From Fidelibacterota bacterium (GTDB taxonomy: Bacteria > Fidelibacterota > UBA8477 > JABMPR01): 64,000 nt of DNA. The notes under the pieces are model-generated. The model was not told the origin of the DNA. It worked only from the letters and a program-made list of their open reading frames with translations, and made no database searches. A program made the translations under genes and the position numbers. The stretch covers positions 1 to 64,000 of the forward strand of contig JAERTJ010000027.1 in assembly GCA_016844945.1 (NCBI GenBank), in the 5' to 3' direction. Below, in pieces: positions 45,329 through 56,291 of this stretch (position 1 is its first letter; every line of letters begins with the position of its first letter).

Positions 45329-46729
45329 ATGTTATCCACTCTTGACTTCAGTATTATCATTTTCTTTCTGGTGGGCATTTCAGCCTATGGTATCTACAAC
45401 AGTCGCTTTAATAAAACCTCTGAGGATTACTTCCTTGCAGGTCGCAACATGCCCTGGTGGGCTGCCATGCTATCCATTGTTGCAACAGAGACTTCAGTAT
45501 TAACATTCATCAGTATCCCCGGATTGGCGTATCGAGATAATTGGTTTTTTCTACAGCTTGCACTCGGGTATATCCTGGGGCGTGTTCTGGTGAGTCTTTT
45601 TTTATTGCCTGCATATTTCAAAGGTGGAATCACATCCATTTATGAAGTGCTTGGTGATCGCTTTGGTATAAAAATTCAGAAAACAGCCTCAAGTGTATTT
45701 CTTGTTACGCGTATCCTGGCCGATGGAATTCGTTTTCTGGCGACCGCTGTGATCGTTCAGGTTGTCACGGGTTGGTCTCTACCTGTTGCCGTGATCGTGA
45801 TCGGTGTAGTGACAGTGATTTATACCCTCATGGGTGGTATTCGAACAGTGGTTTGGGTAGATAGCTTTCAATTTGTCCTCTATATCGGCGGTGGTCTTAT
45901 CGCGATTTTTTATATTCTAGGACACAGTGATGCCAGCTTTGGAACCATGATTACCCAATTAAACGATCAGGGGAAACTAGATATCGCCAGATGGGGGTGG
46001 AACTTGTTTTCTAATCCATGGCTTTTCTTCTCAGCTGTATTCGGGGGAATGCTACTTTCATTTGCCTCTCATGGAGCCGACTATATGATGGTCCAACGCG
46101 TTCTTTCTGTTCCCAATCTGGCAGGTGCCAGGAAAGCAATGGTGGGAAGTGGAATTTTTGTTTTTATCCAATTCGCAGTCTTTCTGCTGGCAGGATCGCT
46201 CATCTATATCTACCTCGGTGGAACAGAATTAGAAAAAGATCGTGAGTTCTCAACCTTTATCGTAAGTGAACTACCCGTTGGTCTCAAAGGGTTGCTCCTG
46301 GCAGGTGTGCTTTCAGCAGCCATGTCCACCCTTAGTTCATCCATTAACTCCCTGGCATCATCTACAACGACAGACTGGTTGGGTGGTAAGACTAGCATTA
46401 AAAACTCACGTTTGATAAGCCTGGGATGGGCAGTTGTCTTGATTGGAATCGCCCTGGTTTTTGATGAGTCAGACAAAGCTATTGTGGTCATGGGACTCGA
46501 AATCGCGTCCTTTACTTATGGTGGATTGTTAGGGCTCTTTTTATTGACCAAAATCAATCGTGACTTTTCTCAGGTCAGCCTGGTTGCCGGCTTACTCGCC
46601 TCAATGGGAATTGTGTTTGTGCTGAAAAACTATGGTCTGGCCTGGACCTGGTTTATCGGATTTTCAGTTCTGACGAATCTTATTGTCGTATATATGGTTG
46701 ACTGGGGAATGAAGCTTAGGTCAAAATAG
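45329..46729 (+). CDS. Sodium:solute symporter (SSS family)
   Basis: A 466-residue transporter with about 13 TM helices. Signature segments are EDYFLAGRNMPWWAAMLSIVATETS near the N-terminus and GLLLAGVLSAAMSTLSSSINSLA in helix 8-9, both typical of the SSS family (sialic acid, proline, sugar symporters). A sodium-driven uptake role is inferred; substrate not readable. A palindromic repeat starts eight bases after its stop. Confidence 0.88.
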   Translation: MLSTLDFSIIIFFLVGISAYGIYNSRFNKTSEDYFLAGRNMPWWAAMLSIVATETSVLTFISIPGLAYRDNWFFLQLALGYILGRVLVSLFLLPAYFKGGITSIYEVLGDRFGIKIQKTASSVFLVTRILADGIRFLATAVIVQVVTGWSLPVAVIVIGVVTVIYTLMGGIRTVVWVDSFQFVLYIGGGLIAIFYILGHSDASFGTMITQLNDQGKLDIARWGWNLFSNPWLFFSAVFGGMLLSFASHGADYMMVQRVLSVPNLAGARKAMVGSGIFVFIQFAVFLLAGSLIYIYLGGTELEKDREFSTFIVSELPVGLKGLLLAGVLSAAMSTLSSSINSLASSTTTDWLGGKTSIKNSRLISLGWAVVLIGIALVFDESDKAIVVMGLEIASFTYGGLLGLFLLTKINRDFSQVSLVAGLLASMGIVFVLKNYGLAWTWFIGFSVLTNLIVVYMVDWGMKLRSK

Positions 46730-46736
46730 AAGATAT

Positions 46737-46770
46737 AACCTTGCGAAGGATTTTTAAACCTTCGCAAGGT
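46737..46770. repeat. Palindromic repeat, copy 2
   Basis: ACCTTGCGAAGG (46738-46749) and CCTTCGCAAGGT (46759-46770) pair exactly around ATTTTTAAA. Sequence nearly matches copy 1 at 22711-22742, also just after a stop codon. Confidence 0.65.
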
Positions 46771-46786
46771 CGATTAAAAAAGGATG

Positions 46787-47323
46787 TTAGTGTCCTGTAA
46801 CAACCGCTATTACAACAATGACAATCGTCATCAACCAGTTGTTGATATAGTGTTGTAAATTCAGACCCAACAATAGCAGGATATCACGTTCCAGTGCAGG
46901 TAGTTCCTTACCCTCACTCTCAATACTTCCAGATCGTTGAAAAGGACTATCCACTCGAAAGATATATTGTTCGATGGGCGAATCTTTTTTAACCCAGCTC
47001 CAGACACCACGGAGAAGGTCAAATGAGCGAAAGGTATATTCAGCTCCATCGCTAAGCACCAGCTTGCTTCTCTGAAAATCCTTCCAGTAAAAGTCCAGCT
47101 GTCCCAGTTGGTTTTGTGTAGCACTATCGTAGATGACCAGATTCATATTGGCTTTACCGTTGGACCGAAAGCGCAATTTCCGATCACCAATTTCTGCAGA
47201 ACCATCAGGACTCCAGATGCCCTTTCGTTTGATGGTTCCATGGATCTTGGGACTTAATTGAAAGCTATAACTACGAGAGATTGAACCTTTTTTTGACCAT
47301 GAAATTATTTTCTTCTCAGGCAT
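46787..47323 (-). CDS. Protein of unknown function with C-terminal membrane anchor
   Basis: A 178-residue protein with an N-terminal beta-rich part (HGTIKRKGIWSPDGSAEIGDRKLRFRSNGK; SDGAEYTFRSFDLLRG) that resembles LURP/tubby-like folds in length and strand pattern, and one hydrophobic segment near the end (WLMTIVIVVIAVVTG). No named family recognised. It lies 12 bases after the ABC exporter permease on the same strand and may be part of the same operon. Confidence 0.5.
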   Translation of the reverse strand: MPEKKIISWSKKGSISRSYSFQLSPKIHGTIKRKGIWSPDGSAEIGDRKLRFRSNGKANMNLVIYDSATQNQLGQLDFYWKDFQRSKLVLSDGAEYTFRSFDLLRGVWSWVKKDSPIEQYIFRVDSPFQRSGSIESEGKELPALERDILLLLGLNLQHYINNWLMTIVIVVIAVVTGH

Positions 47324-47335
47324 AATATCTATCCT

Positions 47336-48649
47336 TTAACCTTTAGTCATCCAGCGCATGATGTTTGAAAACTTTAGCGGCACACCTTGCATAAGAATCG
47401 CTGTTCGGAAAATACGTGCGCCACCCCATGCAACCAATAGGGTAAATAATATAACACCAGCTAGCCCAACCCAGGGTTGCCAGGCAGGTATAGTGACAGG
47501 AGAAGCCAGTCGCAGGGTCATCACCATCGGTGTAAATGGAGGGATGAGGGATACAATGGTCGAAAATGTTGAAAGCGGTTCCTTTAAAACGGGCATCATA
47601 ATAAACATGGGTACCATCATAGGAAACATGGCAGGAAAAGACAGGGACTGAGCATCCTTTGCATCATTAGCCACTGAGCCCAGACTGGTCATTAGTGCAC
47701 CCAGCATAAACAGCAGGATTACCAGGTTAACCACAAACCAGGGGAGTATGTCATAGGGGATGTATTGTTCAAATCCCCGCCACTGCATAAACAGCGTTCC
47801 ACCTCCCAGATATACCAGCGTACTGGTCAACGCGACAGCAAGGCCTCCCAGAATCTTACCAATCATGAATTGAAAAGGTGTAATAGAACCTAGAATGACT
47901 TCAACGATACGTTGCGTCTTCTCTTCCATTACAGCACTGAGTTGAGGCATGGCGCCCATCATGGACATCATAAACATGAGCATCATCATGACCAGAGGCA
48001 CGGCTATGGCACGGATCTCATTACTGGCACCTGCATCCGTTACGGTTCCTGAATCATCTACAGTTAAAAGTCCTTTGGCTGTTATCCATGACCAGGCGAA
48101 GAGGTCAGGAATATCTGATTCATCAATTCCGGCTTCTTCCAGCCTGAGACGGCGGAGGTGATTGTTAAGAGGGTCACGTAACCAGCCTCGCATGTCATCC
48201 AGGGCTGCGCTTTCGGCATGATAGTTTGCCTGTGAATTTGAAGGATCAAGACTGGGGTGGATAATGGAGGATCCGATGTGCAAGAATGCATGTAGCTCTC
48301 CTGCCCGGACCCGATCGGACAACTTCCCTAGTTGTACCATAAGTGCGGCCGTATCTGGCTCCTCGAACTCAATTTTATAGGCAGGTTGAATCTGACTACT
48401 GTCTTCTTCGCTGAAAATGTGTTGGGTGTTGCGAACACGAGCGGCTTCCTGGAGTGTTTCAGTGAATTCACCGGTTTCATCAATGACGACAATATGGCGT
48501 TCACGAATATCCACATGATCCTTGAGTAAAACCATGGCGATCATACTTCCACTCATAAAGATAGGTAACATGACCAGACCAATAATAAATCCCTTGGTGC
48601 GAACAGCGGCATAATATTCACGAAGCGCGAGTCTGAATACTTTATACAT
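47336..48649 (-). CDS. ABC transporter permease (NatB/YhaP-like)
   Basis: A 437-residue ABC-2 type permease. One TM helix near the N-terminus (KGFIIGLVMLPIFMSGSMIAMV), a large extracytoplasmic domain (residues ~45-215), then five more helices (MMMLMFMMSMMGAMPQLSAVM; IVILLFMLGALMTSLG). This layout matches NatB and related sodium- or drug-exporting permeases. The ATPase gene upstream overlaps it by eight bases. Substrate unknown. Confidence 0.82.
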   Translation of the reverse strand: MYKVFRLALREYYAAVRTKGFIIGLVMLPIFMSGSMIAMVLLKDHVDIRERHIVVIDETGEFTETLQEAARVRNTQHIFSEEDSSQIQPAYKIEFEEPDTAALMVQLGKLSDRVRAGELHAFLHIGSSIIHPSLDPSNSQANYHAESAALDDMRGWLRDPLNNHLRRLRLEEAGIDESDIPDLFAWSWITAKGLLTVDDSGTVTDAGASNEIRAIAVPLVMMMLMFMMSMMGAMPQLSAVMEEKTQRIVEVILGSITPFQFMIGKILGGLAVALTSTLVYLGGGTLFMQWRGFEQYIPYDILPWFVVNLVILLFMLGALMTSLGSVANDAKDAQSLSFPAMFPMMVPMFIMMPVLKEPLSTFSTIVSLIPPFTPMVMTLRLASPVTIPAWQPWVGLAGVILFTLLVAWGGARIFRTAILMQGVPLKFSNIMRWMTKG

Positions 48650-49547
48650 GTTCTACCTCCTTGGCGCCAGCAATACGGACAAAAATATCATGTAGAGATG
48701 GTTTCATCAGTTCAAAACTTAACAGCACATTCGTTTTCATTAATTCTCGTAAAATCTGTTGAGGGTCAGCATTGCTAGCAATGCGTAACTCCTGAGCCTG
48801 GCCAAAATCATGGACATGCTCAACGCCACTAATACTATCCAGCCCTACAGCTTTGTTTTCACATCGAATGCGCAAGGTGTCGCTCCCATACTTGTCCTGA
48901 ATTTCACTTAAAGTACCATCCAGAACCTTTTTACCTTTATGAATCATAAATACATAGTCGCATACTTTTTCAGCAGTAGCCATGTCGTGGGTACTAAAAA
49001 TGATGGTAGCGCCACCCTTTTGTAGTTCTAACATAGCCTGAAGCAATACATTAGTATTGACAGGGTCAAGTCCACTAAAGGGTTCATCAAGTATGACAAG
49101 TTTTGGATGTGAAATGACAGTGGAGATAAACTGTACTTTTTGGCTCATGCCCTTACTGAGGGCCTCAACCTTTTTACTTGACCATTCACTTAGCTCCAAC
49201 TTTTCAAGCCATGCATCAACTTCCTTATTCACAGAATGACCAGTTTTAAGTTCCCCGTAGAACTGTAAGAGTTCTCTAATTTTCATTTTTTTGTAAAGAC
49301 CGCGTTCTTCAGGTAAATATCCAATCATGTCATTGTCAGTTTCCTGCCGCGGGGATCCAAGAACTTCAATATCACCAGAGTCAGCATTAAAAATGTTCAT
49401 GATCATACGAATGGTGGTCGTTTTCCCAGAACCATTCGGTCCGATAAAACCATAAATACTGCCAGAGGGGACTTCAAGGGACAGATCATCGACAGCAACA
49501 AAGTTACCAAAAGATTTTTTGATGTTTGTAAGTGCGAGGGCGTTCAT
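48642..49547 (-). CDS. ABC transporter ATP-binding protein (NatA-like)
   Basis: A 301-residue ABC ATPase. Walker A GPNGSGKTTT, signature variant LSKGMSQKVQFI, Walker B VILDEPFSGLDP and switch STHDM are present, with a DUF4162-type C-terminal extension (SFELMKPSLHDIFVRIAG). It pairs with the permease gene that overlaps its end by eight bases. A 1.1 kb noncoding region lies directly upstream, between this gene and divergently transcribed uvrA. Confidence 0.88.
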   Translation of the reverse strand: MNALALTNIKKSFGNFVAVDDLSLEVPSGSIYGFIGPNGSGKTTTIRMIMNIFNADSGDIEVLGSPRQETDNDMIGYLPEERGLYKKMKIRELLQFYGELKTGHSVNKEVDAWLEKLELSEWSSKKVEALSKGMSQKVQFISTVISHPKLVILDEPFSGLDPVNTNVLLQAMLELQKGGATIIFSTHDMATAEKVCDYVFMIHKGKKVLDGTLSEIQDKYGSDTLRIRCENKAVGLDSISGVEHVHDFGQAQELRIASNADPQQILRELMKTNVLLSFELMKPSLHDIFVRIAGAKEVEHV

Positions 49548-50652
49548 TGTGAACTTCTCCTATATGTGTAAGTATTCCTCTCAATATAGATGAAAGTATT
49601 GCATTACACGAAATTTTCGATGAGAGGCTGGTATATACGTGTGTTGGCAATATAGAGCGATATGGGAAGAATTGTAAAAATTAAAAACGAACTTGCTGAA
49701 ACGTGCCAACAACTGAATTGGACAATCAATGGATCAGAACCTAGTCTTTGAGTAATGAAGAAGACGGAGTGACTCGTTGTGGACTAGCGAATGTGATTCA
49801 GTATTCAATGAAGGTCGCTTAAAGCCCCTAAAGTAGTATGTACAGAAATAGAGTTATATATGCCCTGCATCATTTTATAGTACATAGATTGATGGTTTTA
49901 TATAGAAATTGCGATGTTTTAATTAAAACTAAGCAAATTGCGTGTTAAAACATCTGTCGCTACAGCGGTTTATAGTTCAATTTCGCTGGAAACATCTATG
50001 TTCCACTAAAGGATTTTCAATAAGTAGGTGTTCGTTTGTGCAGTATAAAAATTTTGAATAATCCAAATCTGATCAAGGTGCATAACATTACACCGGGGTA
50101 AAAAATGCACACTAGGAACGTCGAAGAGCAGGAGGGTTTCTTGAGCCATGGTGCAGTGTGGGTCAAAATCTGGATGATTGACGGCAATATTAACAGTGAC
50201 TGAATGGTCATGTTGATTTGTAAAGCCATATCCAATTATCCGACACCTGATTCAATTGTGTACCCGTAATGGTACTCATTGAGTCAATAAGTCTATATTA
50301 CCAACATGTTAAATGACGACCAGCAGGTCGGTAATGATGTTGTCCGTTAAGTCAGTTTAGATTATCGTCAATAAACGTTGTGTGGATAAGTGAATATTAG
50401 ATTTGCGATGATTTGCGCTATCGCCCCATTTTTTGCTATTTAAGACCACTGTTATCACATAGGAAATATTCGCAGGGGTACCTGCAAATACATCCGGTGG
50501 TGCACAATAGTGCCACTTTTATGCTCTTTTACTTGTTTCTTTATGGGAAAAAGCGTGTTCTCTATCAGGTGACAATTGCTGTGAGAATTTGTAAAATGTG
50601 CTTCCAGCAGGTAGCTTCGTCAAATATCTTCAAAGTTTGAATAGAGGATTAT
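49548..50652. other. 1.1 kb noncoding region with hairpins and a DnaA box
   Basis: Between the divergent NatA-like and uvrA genes. Two short open frames in it (around 50017-50235 and 50413-50640) have no ribosome binding sites or recognisable composition. Small hairpins lie at 49988-50004, 50260-50275 (GTACC/GGTAC), 50317-50330 (CGACC/GGTCG) and 50472-50485 (GCAGG/CCTGC). A palindrome ACTCATTGAGT lies at 50274-50284, and a perfect DnaA box TGTGGATAA at 50381-50389. I see no RNase P, tmRNA or SRP signature. Its purpose is unknown. Confidence 0.6.
50381..50389 (-). promoter_or_regulatory. Perfect DnaA box
   Basis: TGTGGATAA is the exact complement of consensus TTATCCACA. It is the only perfect box I noticed in the 1.1 kb gap, so binding alone is possible but an origin needs a cluster. 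Confidence 0.4.
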
Positions 50653-53475
50653 ATGCGTAGCGAAAAACTGGTTGTACATGGTGCTCGAGAGCACAATCTT
50701 AAAAATGTTAACTTAGAACTCCCAAGAGATAAATTTATAGTTATAACTGGACTCTCAGGTTCAGGTAAAACATCCTTAGCTTTTGATACAATATATGCAG
50801 AGGGGCAACGACGTTATGTAGAATCACTTTCTGCATATGCCCGCCAATTCTTAGGCTTAATGGAGAAACCCGATGTGGATTATATCGATGGACTTTCTCC
50901 AGCTATCTCAATTGAACAAAAAACTGCCGGTCGAAATCCAAGATCCACAGTAGGTACGGTAACTGAAATTCATGATTATCTGCGCCTTCTTTATGCTAGA
51001 ATTGCCAAACCAGAATGCTATAACTGTGGTAGACCCGTTACACGCCAAACCGTTCAACAAGTCGTTGACTCAATTTTAAACTTAAAAGCTGATGCACACA
51101 TTCAGATTCTCTCTCCTATTGTAAGAAGCAGAAAAGGCGAGTTTAAAGAAATATTTAAGGAGATTAAAAGAGAAGGCTTTGTTCGCGTTCGGATAGATGG
51201 GAAAATCCAGGAAGTCTCCAGAACAGTATCTCTTGAAAAGAACAAGAAGCACAAAATTGAAATTGTCATTGATCGACTTGTTATCAACGAAGAGTTTAAA
51301 GATCGCCTCACTGATTCAGTTGAACTTGCGTTAAAACATGGATCAGGAATGGTTATCATTGATGTGGTTGGTGAAGAGGAGCATGTCTTCTCAGAACACT
51401 ATGCCTGTCCTTACTGTGAGATCAGCTATCCTGAACTAGAACCTCGCCTGTTTTCATTTAATGGTCCTTATGGTGCTTGCCCTAGTTGTGATGGCCTAGG
51501 CATGCAGACCAGTATGGATATCAATCTTATTGTCCCAGATAAACGTAAAAGTCTTTTGCAAGGTGCCGTGGCCCCATTAGGTGAACAGCCACGAGGTAAT
51601 TGGTATGCTGCCATTCTTAAAAGTCTCTCAACCCATTACAATTTCAAGTTTACCCAACCCTGGAGCTCAATCAGTGAGGAAGCCAAGCATGCCATCATCC
51701 GTGGAACAGGTGATCAGAAAATTAAAATGGCATATGAGTCAGATAGGTGGAAAGGCGAATACGAGGGTGGCTTTGAGGGAGTAATTCCAAATTTAGAGCG
51801 CCGTTACAAGCAGACCACTTCACCGGGAGTCAGAAAGTGGATCGAAGGATTTATGAGCTCACTTCCCTGTGAAACATGTGGAGGGTCAAGACTACGAATC
51901 GAAGCAAACCACATTCTACTGGGCAAAAAGAGTATAACTGAATTAAGCTATCTTCCCATTAAAGAGCTTCACACTTTCTTCGAACAATTAAAACTTACAA
52001 AAACAGAAGAGCTCATCGGTAAACAAATCTTGAAAGAGATTAAGGAGCGATTGAGTTTTCTGGTCAATGTTGGCCTGGACTATTTAAATCTATCCAGAAC
52101 AGCTGGCACATTATCTGGTGGTGAAGCACAACGCATCCGCCTTGCAACTCAAATTGGTTCACAACTTGTAGGTGTTTTATATATTCTGGATGAGCCTTCC
52201 ATCGGTTTGCATCAGCGCGATAATCGTCGACTCATCGAAACGCTCAAGCATCTCAGAGACTTAGGGAATACTGTCCTGGTTATTGAACATGATCAGGAAA
52301 CCATGGAAGAGGCAGACATTCTGGTCGATGTGGGTCCAGGTGCCGGTGAACATGGTGGTGAGATCGTTGCTTCTGGCCCACCGAAAACTTTTCTGAAAAA
52401 CAAGGTCTCTCTAACAGCGAAGTATCTTACAGGCGAACTCTCTATACCAGTTCCCCAACAGAGACGTGAAGGAAAGAACAGTAAAATCACGCTAACGGGT
52501 GCCCGTGGAAACAATCTTCAAAAAGTGACTGTCGATTTCCCCCTTGGAAAATTTATTTGTGTTACCGGCGTTTCCGGATCTGGAAAATCATCACTCATTA
52601 ATCAGACACTTTATCCAGCCATGGCTCGATCCATCTACAGCACAAAAATCACAACCTTGCCTTTTGACCGTGTAGAGGGTCTGGCTTATATAGATAAAGT
52701 TATCAATATTGATCAATCTCCAATTGGACGAACGCCGCGCTCGAACCCGGCGACCTACACAGGGGCGTTTACATTTATCAGGGATCTATTTTCTCAGCTG
52801 CCTGAATCAAAAATCAGAGGATATAAACCAGGACGCTTTTCATTCAATGTGAAAGGGGGGCGTTGCGAAAGTTGTCAGGGTGATGGTATTCGTAAAATTG
52901 AAATGCATTTCCTCCCAGATGTCTATGTCCAATGTGAAGACTGTAAAGGCAAACGATACAATCGCGAGACACTACAAATATTGTATAAGCGTAAAAATAT
53001 TGCCCAGATACTCGACATGTCTGTTGAGGAGGCATATGGTTTCTTCAAGGCAATCCCATCACTAAAGAGAAAGCTAAAGACACTGGTAGATGTTGGGCTG
53101 GGATACATAAAGTTAGGTCAACAGGCAACCACACTCTCTGGTGGTGAAGCTCAGCGAGTCAAGTTAGCCAGTGAGTTGAGCAAGGTGGGAACGGGTAGAA
53201 CCTTTTACATATTAGATGAACCAACCACAGGATTGCATTTCGCTGATGTGAATATGCTACTAACAGTCCTCAATCGTCTGGTAGATAAAGGCAACACAGT
53301 CCTGGTCATTGAGCATAATCTTGATGTGATCAAATCAGCAGACCACGTGATTGATCTGGGTCCAGAGGGTGGAGATGGAGGAGGCGAACTCCTGGCTATC
53401 GGAACACCCGAACAAGTAGCCAAAACGAAAGGCTCATATACTGGGCACTATTTAAAAGAGATGCTCGGTAAATAA
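50653..53475 (+). CDS. uvrA: UvrABC excision nuclease subunit A
   Basis: DNA damage recognition ATPase of nucleotide excision repair. The 940-residue protein has two ABC modules: [14 protein letters not shown] and a second Walker [15 protein letters not shown], each with its signature [12 protein letters not shown] and [12 protein letters not shown], and zinc fingers CYNCGRP, CPYCEIS/CPSCDG and [14 protein letters not shown]. Domains and length match UvrA. ATG has an AGAGGATTATATG leader. It is the first gene of a long co-directional run to the end of the window. Confidence 0.97.
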   Translation: MRSEKLVVHGAREHNLKNVNLELPRDKFIVITGLSGSGKTSLAFDTIYAEGQRRYVESLSAYARQFLGLMEKPDVDYIDGLSPAISIEQKTAGRNPRSTVGTVTEIHDYLRLLYARIAKPECYNCGRPVTRQTVQQVVDSILNLKADAHIQILSPIVRSRKGEFKEIFKEIKREGFVRVRIDGKIQEVSRTVSLEKNKKHKIEIVIDRLVINEEFKDRLTDSVELALKHGSGMVIIDVVGEEEHVFSEHYACPYCEISYPELEPRLFSFNGPYGACPSCDGLGMQTSMDINLIVPDKRKSLLQGAVAPLGEQPRGNWYAAILKSLSTHYNFKFTQPWSSISEEAKHAIIRGTGDQKIKMAYESDRWKGEYEGGFEGVIPNLERRYKQTTSPGVRKWIEGFMSSLPCETCGGSRLRIEANHILLGKKSITELSYLPIKELHTFFEQLKLTKTEELIGKQILKEIKERLSFLVNVGLDYLNLSRTAGTLSGGEAQRIRLATQIGSQLVGVLYILDEPSIGLHQRDNRRLIETLKHLRDLGNTVLVIEHDQETMEEADILVDVGPGAGEHGGEIVASGPPKTFLKNKVSLTAKYLTGELSIPVPQQRREGKNSKITLTGARGNNLQKVTVDFPLGKFICVTGVSGSGKSSLINQTLYPAMARSIYSTKITTLPFDRVEGLAYIDKVINIDQSPIGRTPRSNPATYTGAFTFIRDLFSQLPESKIRGYKPGRFSFNVKGGRCESCQGDGIRKIEMHFLPDVYVQCEDCKGKRYNRETLQILYKRKNIAQILDMSVEEAYGFFKAIPSLKRKLKTLVDVGLGYIKLGQQATTLSGGEAQRVKLASELSKVGTGRTFYILDEPTTGLHFADVNMLLTVLNRLVDKGNTVLVIEHNLDVIKSADHVIDLGPEGGDGGGELLAIGTPEQVAKTKGSYTGHYLKEMLGK

Positions 53476-53489
53476 GAGGAAATGTCCCT

Positions 53490-53873
53490 TTGCTCAAACA
53501 AGGCATGACGATTTTGTATGTGTCCGATCAGGAAGCTTCTAAAGCATTCTACAAAGAGGTGTTTGGCTTTTCTCCCAGCATGGATGTACCTGGAATGACA
53601 GAATTTCAGCTAGTTGAAGGTCTGACTCTGGGGTTGATGCCTCGAGCGGGAATTCAGGCTCTCATAGGGAAAAGTTGCCTTGAAAGTGAAGACCTCACTT
53701 CAGCAAAGGCAGAATTGTATATAACTGTTGATGATGCAGAGACCTACCTATCCAGAGCCATCAAGGCGGGCGCAAAACCGGTTCTGGGTGTTGAGGCACG
53801 AGACTGGGGTGATCGAGTTGGGTATTGCCAGGATTTAGATGGCTATATCATTGCCCTCGCGGAGACACAATAA
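53490..53873 (+). CDS. VOC (glyoxalase/bleomycin-resistance fold) protein
   Basis: A 127-residue VOC protein with two beta-alpha-beta-beta-beta repeats: MTILYVSDQEASKAFYKEVFGF and DDAETYLSRAIKAGAKPVLG. TTG 53490 with AGAGG ten bases upstream is the likeliest start; an ATG five codons in has no spacing. VOC proteins bind metals for glyoxalase, dioxygenase or drug-binding roles; none can be assigned. It lies 14 bases after uvrA. Confidence 0.75.
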   Translation: MLKQGMTILYVSDQEASKAFYKEVFGFSPSMDVPGMTEFQLVEGLTLGLMPRAGIQALIGKSCLESEDLTSAKAELYITVDDAETYLSRAIKAGAKPVLGVEARDWGDRVGYCQDLDGYIIALAETQ

Positions 53874-54020
53874 TGGGTGTGCATCGTCTATGATTGAGCC
53901 TTTTTCAACCTTAAGGCTTCACTTGGAAACCGCCCCCCCCGCCGACTATATTTGCCGGCACATTTTGGGATGTTAATGTCAGAATCAATAAGCAAAGAAA
54001 GACAAGCCTAGAAACAATCG

Positions 54021-55055
54021 ATGAGTGATTTAACCCAGCCCCAAGTTTTAACTGAAGAACAGGAATTTGACCGCGCACTGCGCCCTCAAAGCCTGGCAGA
54101 TTTTGTGGGACAGGAAGACACAGTTGCTCAGCTGAAAGTTTTTATTGAAGCAACAAAACAGCGTAATGAAGCGCTGGACCATGTGTTGCTTTTTGGACCT
54201 CCTGGATTGGGTAAAACAACTCTGGCTATGCTGGTTTCCAAGGAGTTGGGTGTCAATATTAAAATTACCTCTGGGCCCGTGCTGGACAAAGCTGCTGATC
54301 TTGCGGGGCTCCTCACAAACCTTGAAGACAGAGATGTGTTTTTTATTGATGAAGTACACCGAATCAACCATATCGTAGAAGAATATTTGTACTCCGCCAT
54401 GGAAGATTACCGTATCGACATCATGATTGATAAGGGTCCCAGTGCCCGAAGTGTACAGTTGAATCTGGAACCATTTACTCTGGTTGGCGCAACAACACGA
54501 GCCGGCCTGCTAACCCCACCAATGCGTGCCCGTTTTGGTGTGGTTTTGAGGATGGATTTTTACGCTGCTGAACAATTGCAGAAAATCATCAAACGCTCTG
54601 CCAATATCTTGAATGTCCCTATTGATGACGAGGGAGCTCTGGAATTGGCCAGAAGAAGCAGGGGTACTCCGCGTATCGCCAATAGACTCTTGCGTCGAAC
54701 ACGAGACTATGCTCAGGTCAAGGGCAACGGATCCATTAACAAGCAAATTGCAGATGATGCTCTTGGTATGCTGAATGTTGATGAATATGGTCTTGATGAT
54801 ATGGATAAGCGCATTTTGAGCGCACTAATTGAAAAATTTGAAGGTGGACCTGTGGGATTAAACTCACTTTCAGTTGCTGTTGGTGAAGAAGCCAATACGT
54901 TGGAAGAAGTCTATGAACCTTTTCTGATCATGGAAGGGTTTCTGGTCAGGACCTCTCGTGGTCGACAGGCGACACCTCAAGCATACAGACATCTTGGCTT
55001 TGTATTAAAAGCCGAGTTACCACAAACCAACTTGTTTCAAAGAAAGAAAGATTGA
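54021..55055 (+). CDS. ruvB: Holliday junction branch migration ATPase RuvB
   Basis: The 344-residue motor of the RuvABC complex that migrates Holliday junctions. Walker [12 protein letters not shown], Walker B FIDEVHRI, arginine finger region RIANRLLRR and the C-terminal winged helix ([19 protein letters not shown]) are clear. Its stop is three bases before queA, so the pair is cotranscribed. ruvA and ruvC are not nearby. Confidence 0.97.
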   Translation: MSDLTQPQVLTEEQEFDRALRPQSLADFVGQEDTVAQLKVFIEATKQRNEALDHVLLFGPPGLGKTTLAMLVSKELGVNIKITSGPVLDKAADLAGLLTNLEDRDVFFIDEVHRINHIVEEYLYSAMEDYRIDIMIDKGPSARSVQLNLEPFTLVGATTRAGLLTPPMRARFGVVLRMDFYAAEQLQKIIKRSANILNVPIDDEGALELARRSRGTPRIANRLLRRTRDYAQVKGNGSINKQIADDALGMLNVDEYGLDDMDKRILSALIEKFEGGPVGLNSLSVAVGEEANTLEEVYEPFLIMEGFLVRTSRGRQATPQAYRHLGFVLKAELPQTNLFQRKKD

Positions 55056-55058
55056 TAT

Positions 55059-56114
55059 ATGCTGTTTGATCGTGCCAAAGCCCTAACTTTATCAGACTTC
55101 GATTATGAACTCCCAGATGAGCTCATTGCCCAACATCCAACTGCCAAACGTGACGGATCTAAGTTGCTGGTCATGGATGCCCAGTCCGGTGATGTTAAAC
55201 ATAGTAAATTTTCCAAGGTTGTGGATGCTCTCCAAAAAGGAGATGTTCTCATACTTAACAACACCAAAGTGTTCCCCTCAAGACTTTTTGCTCGTAAGGA
55301 TAAAACCGATACTGAAATCGAACTTTTTCTCCTGCGTGAGCTTGGAAACAACCTCTGGGAAACCCTGGTAAAACCTGCTCGTAAAGTCCGGGTTGGCAAT
55401 AAATTGGTCATCGAGGATAAAATCACCTGTGATGTAGTGGACAACACTGTTTCAGGCGGTCGCGTTGTGCGCTTTGATAAAAATGGAGGAGACTTCTACT
55501 CCATTCTGGATGAGGTTGGTCAGTGGCCCTTACCCCCCTATATCGAACGTGAAGCCAACGCTGATGATAGAGATCGATATCAGACAGTTTATGCCGAACA
55601 TAGAGGTGCCGTTGCTGCACCCACTGCCGGTCTCCACTTCACAGAAAATCTGCTAAAAAAAGCTAGAGCCAAAGGTGTTGAAATTCAATATGTGACTTTG
55701 CATGTGGGTCTGGGTACGTTTAGACCTGTTAATGTTGAGGACATCACTAAACACCAGATGGATGCCGAATACTTTAACGTTCCCGTAGAAACTGTAGATG
55801 CCATCAAAAAAGCCAAAACTGAAGGACGGCGTGTGATTGGTGTAGGCACCACTGTGGTAAGAGCTCTGGAATCTGCCGTCATGTATCCGAGAGAATTGGA
55901 GCCTGGTGATGGATGGACCAACAAATTTATCTACCCACCCTATATTTTTAGGGTCGTAGATGGGATTATCACTAATTTTCACCAACCTAAATCCACCCTA
56001 TTGATGCTGGTTTCAGCCTTTTCATCAAAGGAAAAGATTCTTAATGCATACAAGGTGGCAGTAGATAAGAAATATCGATTCTTTAGCTATGGCGATGCCA
56101 TGTTTATTTCATAA
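55059..56114 (+). CDS. queA: S-adenosylmethionine:tRNA ribosyltransferase-isomerase
   Basis: Builds epoxyqueuosine in tRNA by moving the ribosyl part of SAM to 7-aminomethyl-7-deazaguanine. The 351-residue protein has the N-terminal YELPDELIAQHPTAKRDGSK, EHRGAVAAPTAGLHFTE, VTLHVGLGTFRPV and NFHQPKSTLLMLVSAF, the family landmarks. The three-base gap from ruvB means coupled translation. Other queuosine genes are not in the window. Confidence 0.96.
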   Translation: MLFDRAKALTLSDFDYELPDELIAQHPTAKRDGSKLLVMDAQSGDVKHSKFSKVVDALQKGDVLILNNTKVFPSRLFARKDKTDTEIELFLLRELGNNLWETLVKPARKVRVGNKLVIEDKITCDVVDNTVSGGRVVRFDKNGGDFYSILDEVGQWPLPPYIEREANADDRDRYQTVYAEHRGAVAAPTAGLHFTENLLKKARAKGVEIQYVTLHVGLGTFRPVNVEDITKHQMDAEYFNVPVETVDAIKKAKTEGRRVIGVGTTVVRALESAVMYPRELEPGDGWTNKFIYPPYIFRVVDGIITNFHQPKSTLLMLVSAFSSKEKILNAYKVAVDKKYRFFSYGDAMFIS

Positions 56115-56291
56115 ATGATTTATTTTATGTGTCTGGCTGAGGCCCGCGAAGCCTGTAAGTCAACAAGCCAATAAAATGATTGACCACTATGTCACACAAA
56201 CCTTAATAAACCACCATCAGGTTTATAACGGTCTTAGTGAGTTTTGGTGTCTTCGAGTCTTGATGGCAAACAAAAACTAAGGTTTATGTCA

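Noticed and set aside
50017-50640. Short open frames in the 1.1 kb gap (50017-50235 minus, 50413-50640 plus)
   Set aside because: No ribosome binding site, no family, hydrophobic or low-complexity translation and poor start context; treated as noncoding.
56206-56226. Hairpin before ispF as a terminator of queA
   Set aside because: The stem is perfect but no T-run follows; left as an unexplained inverted repeat.
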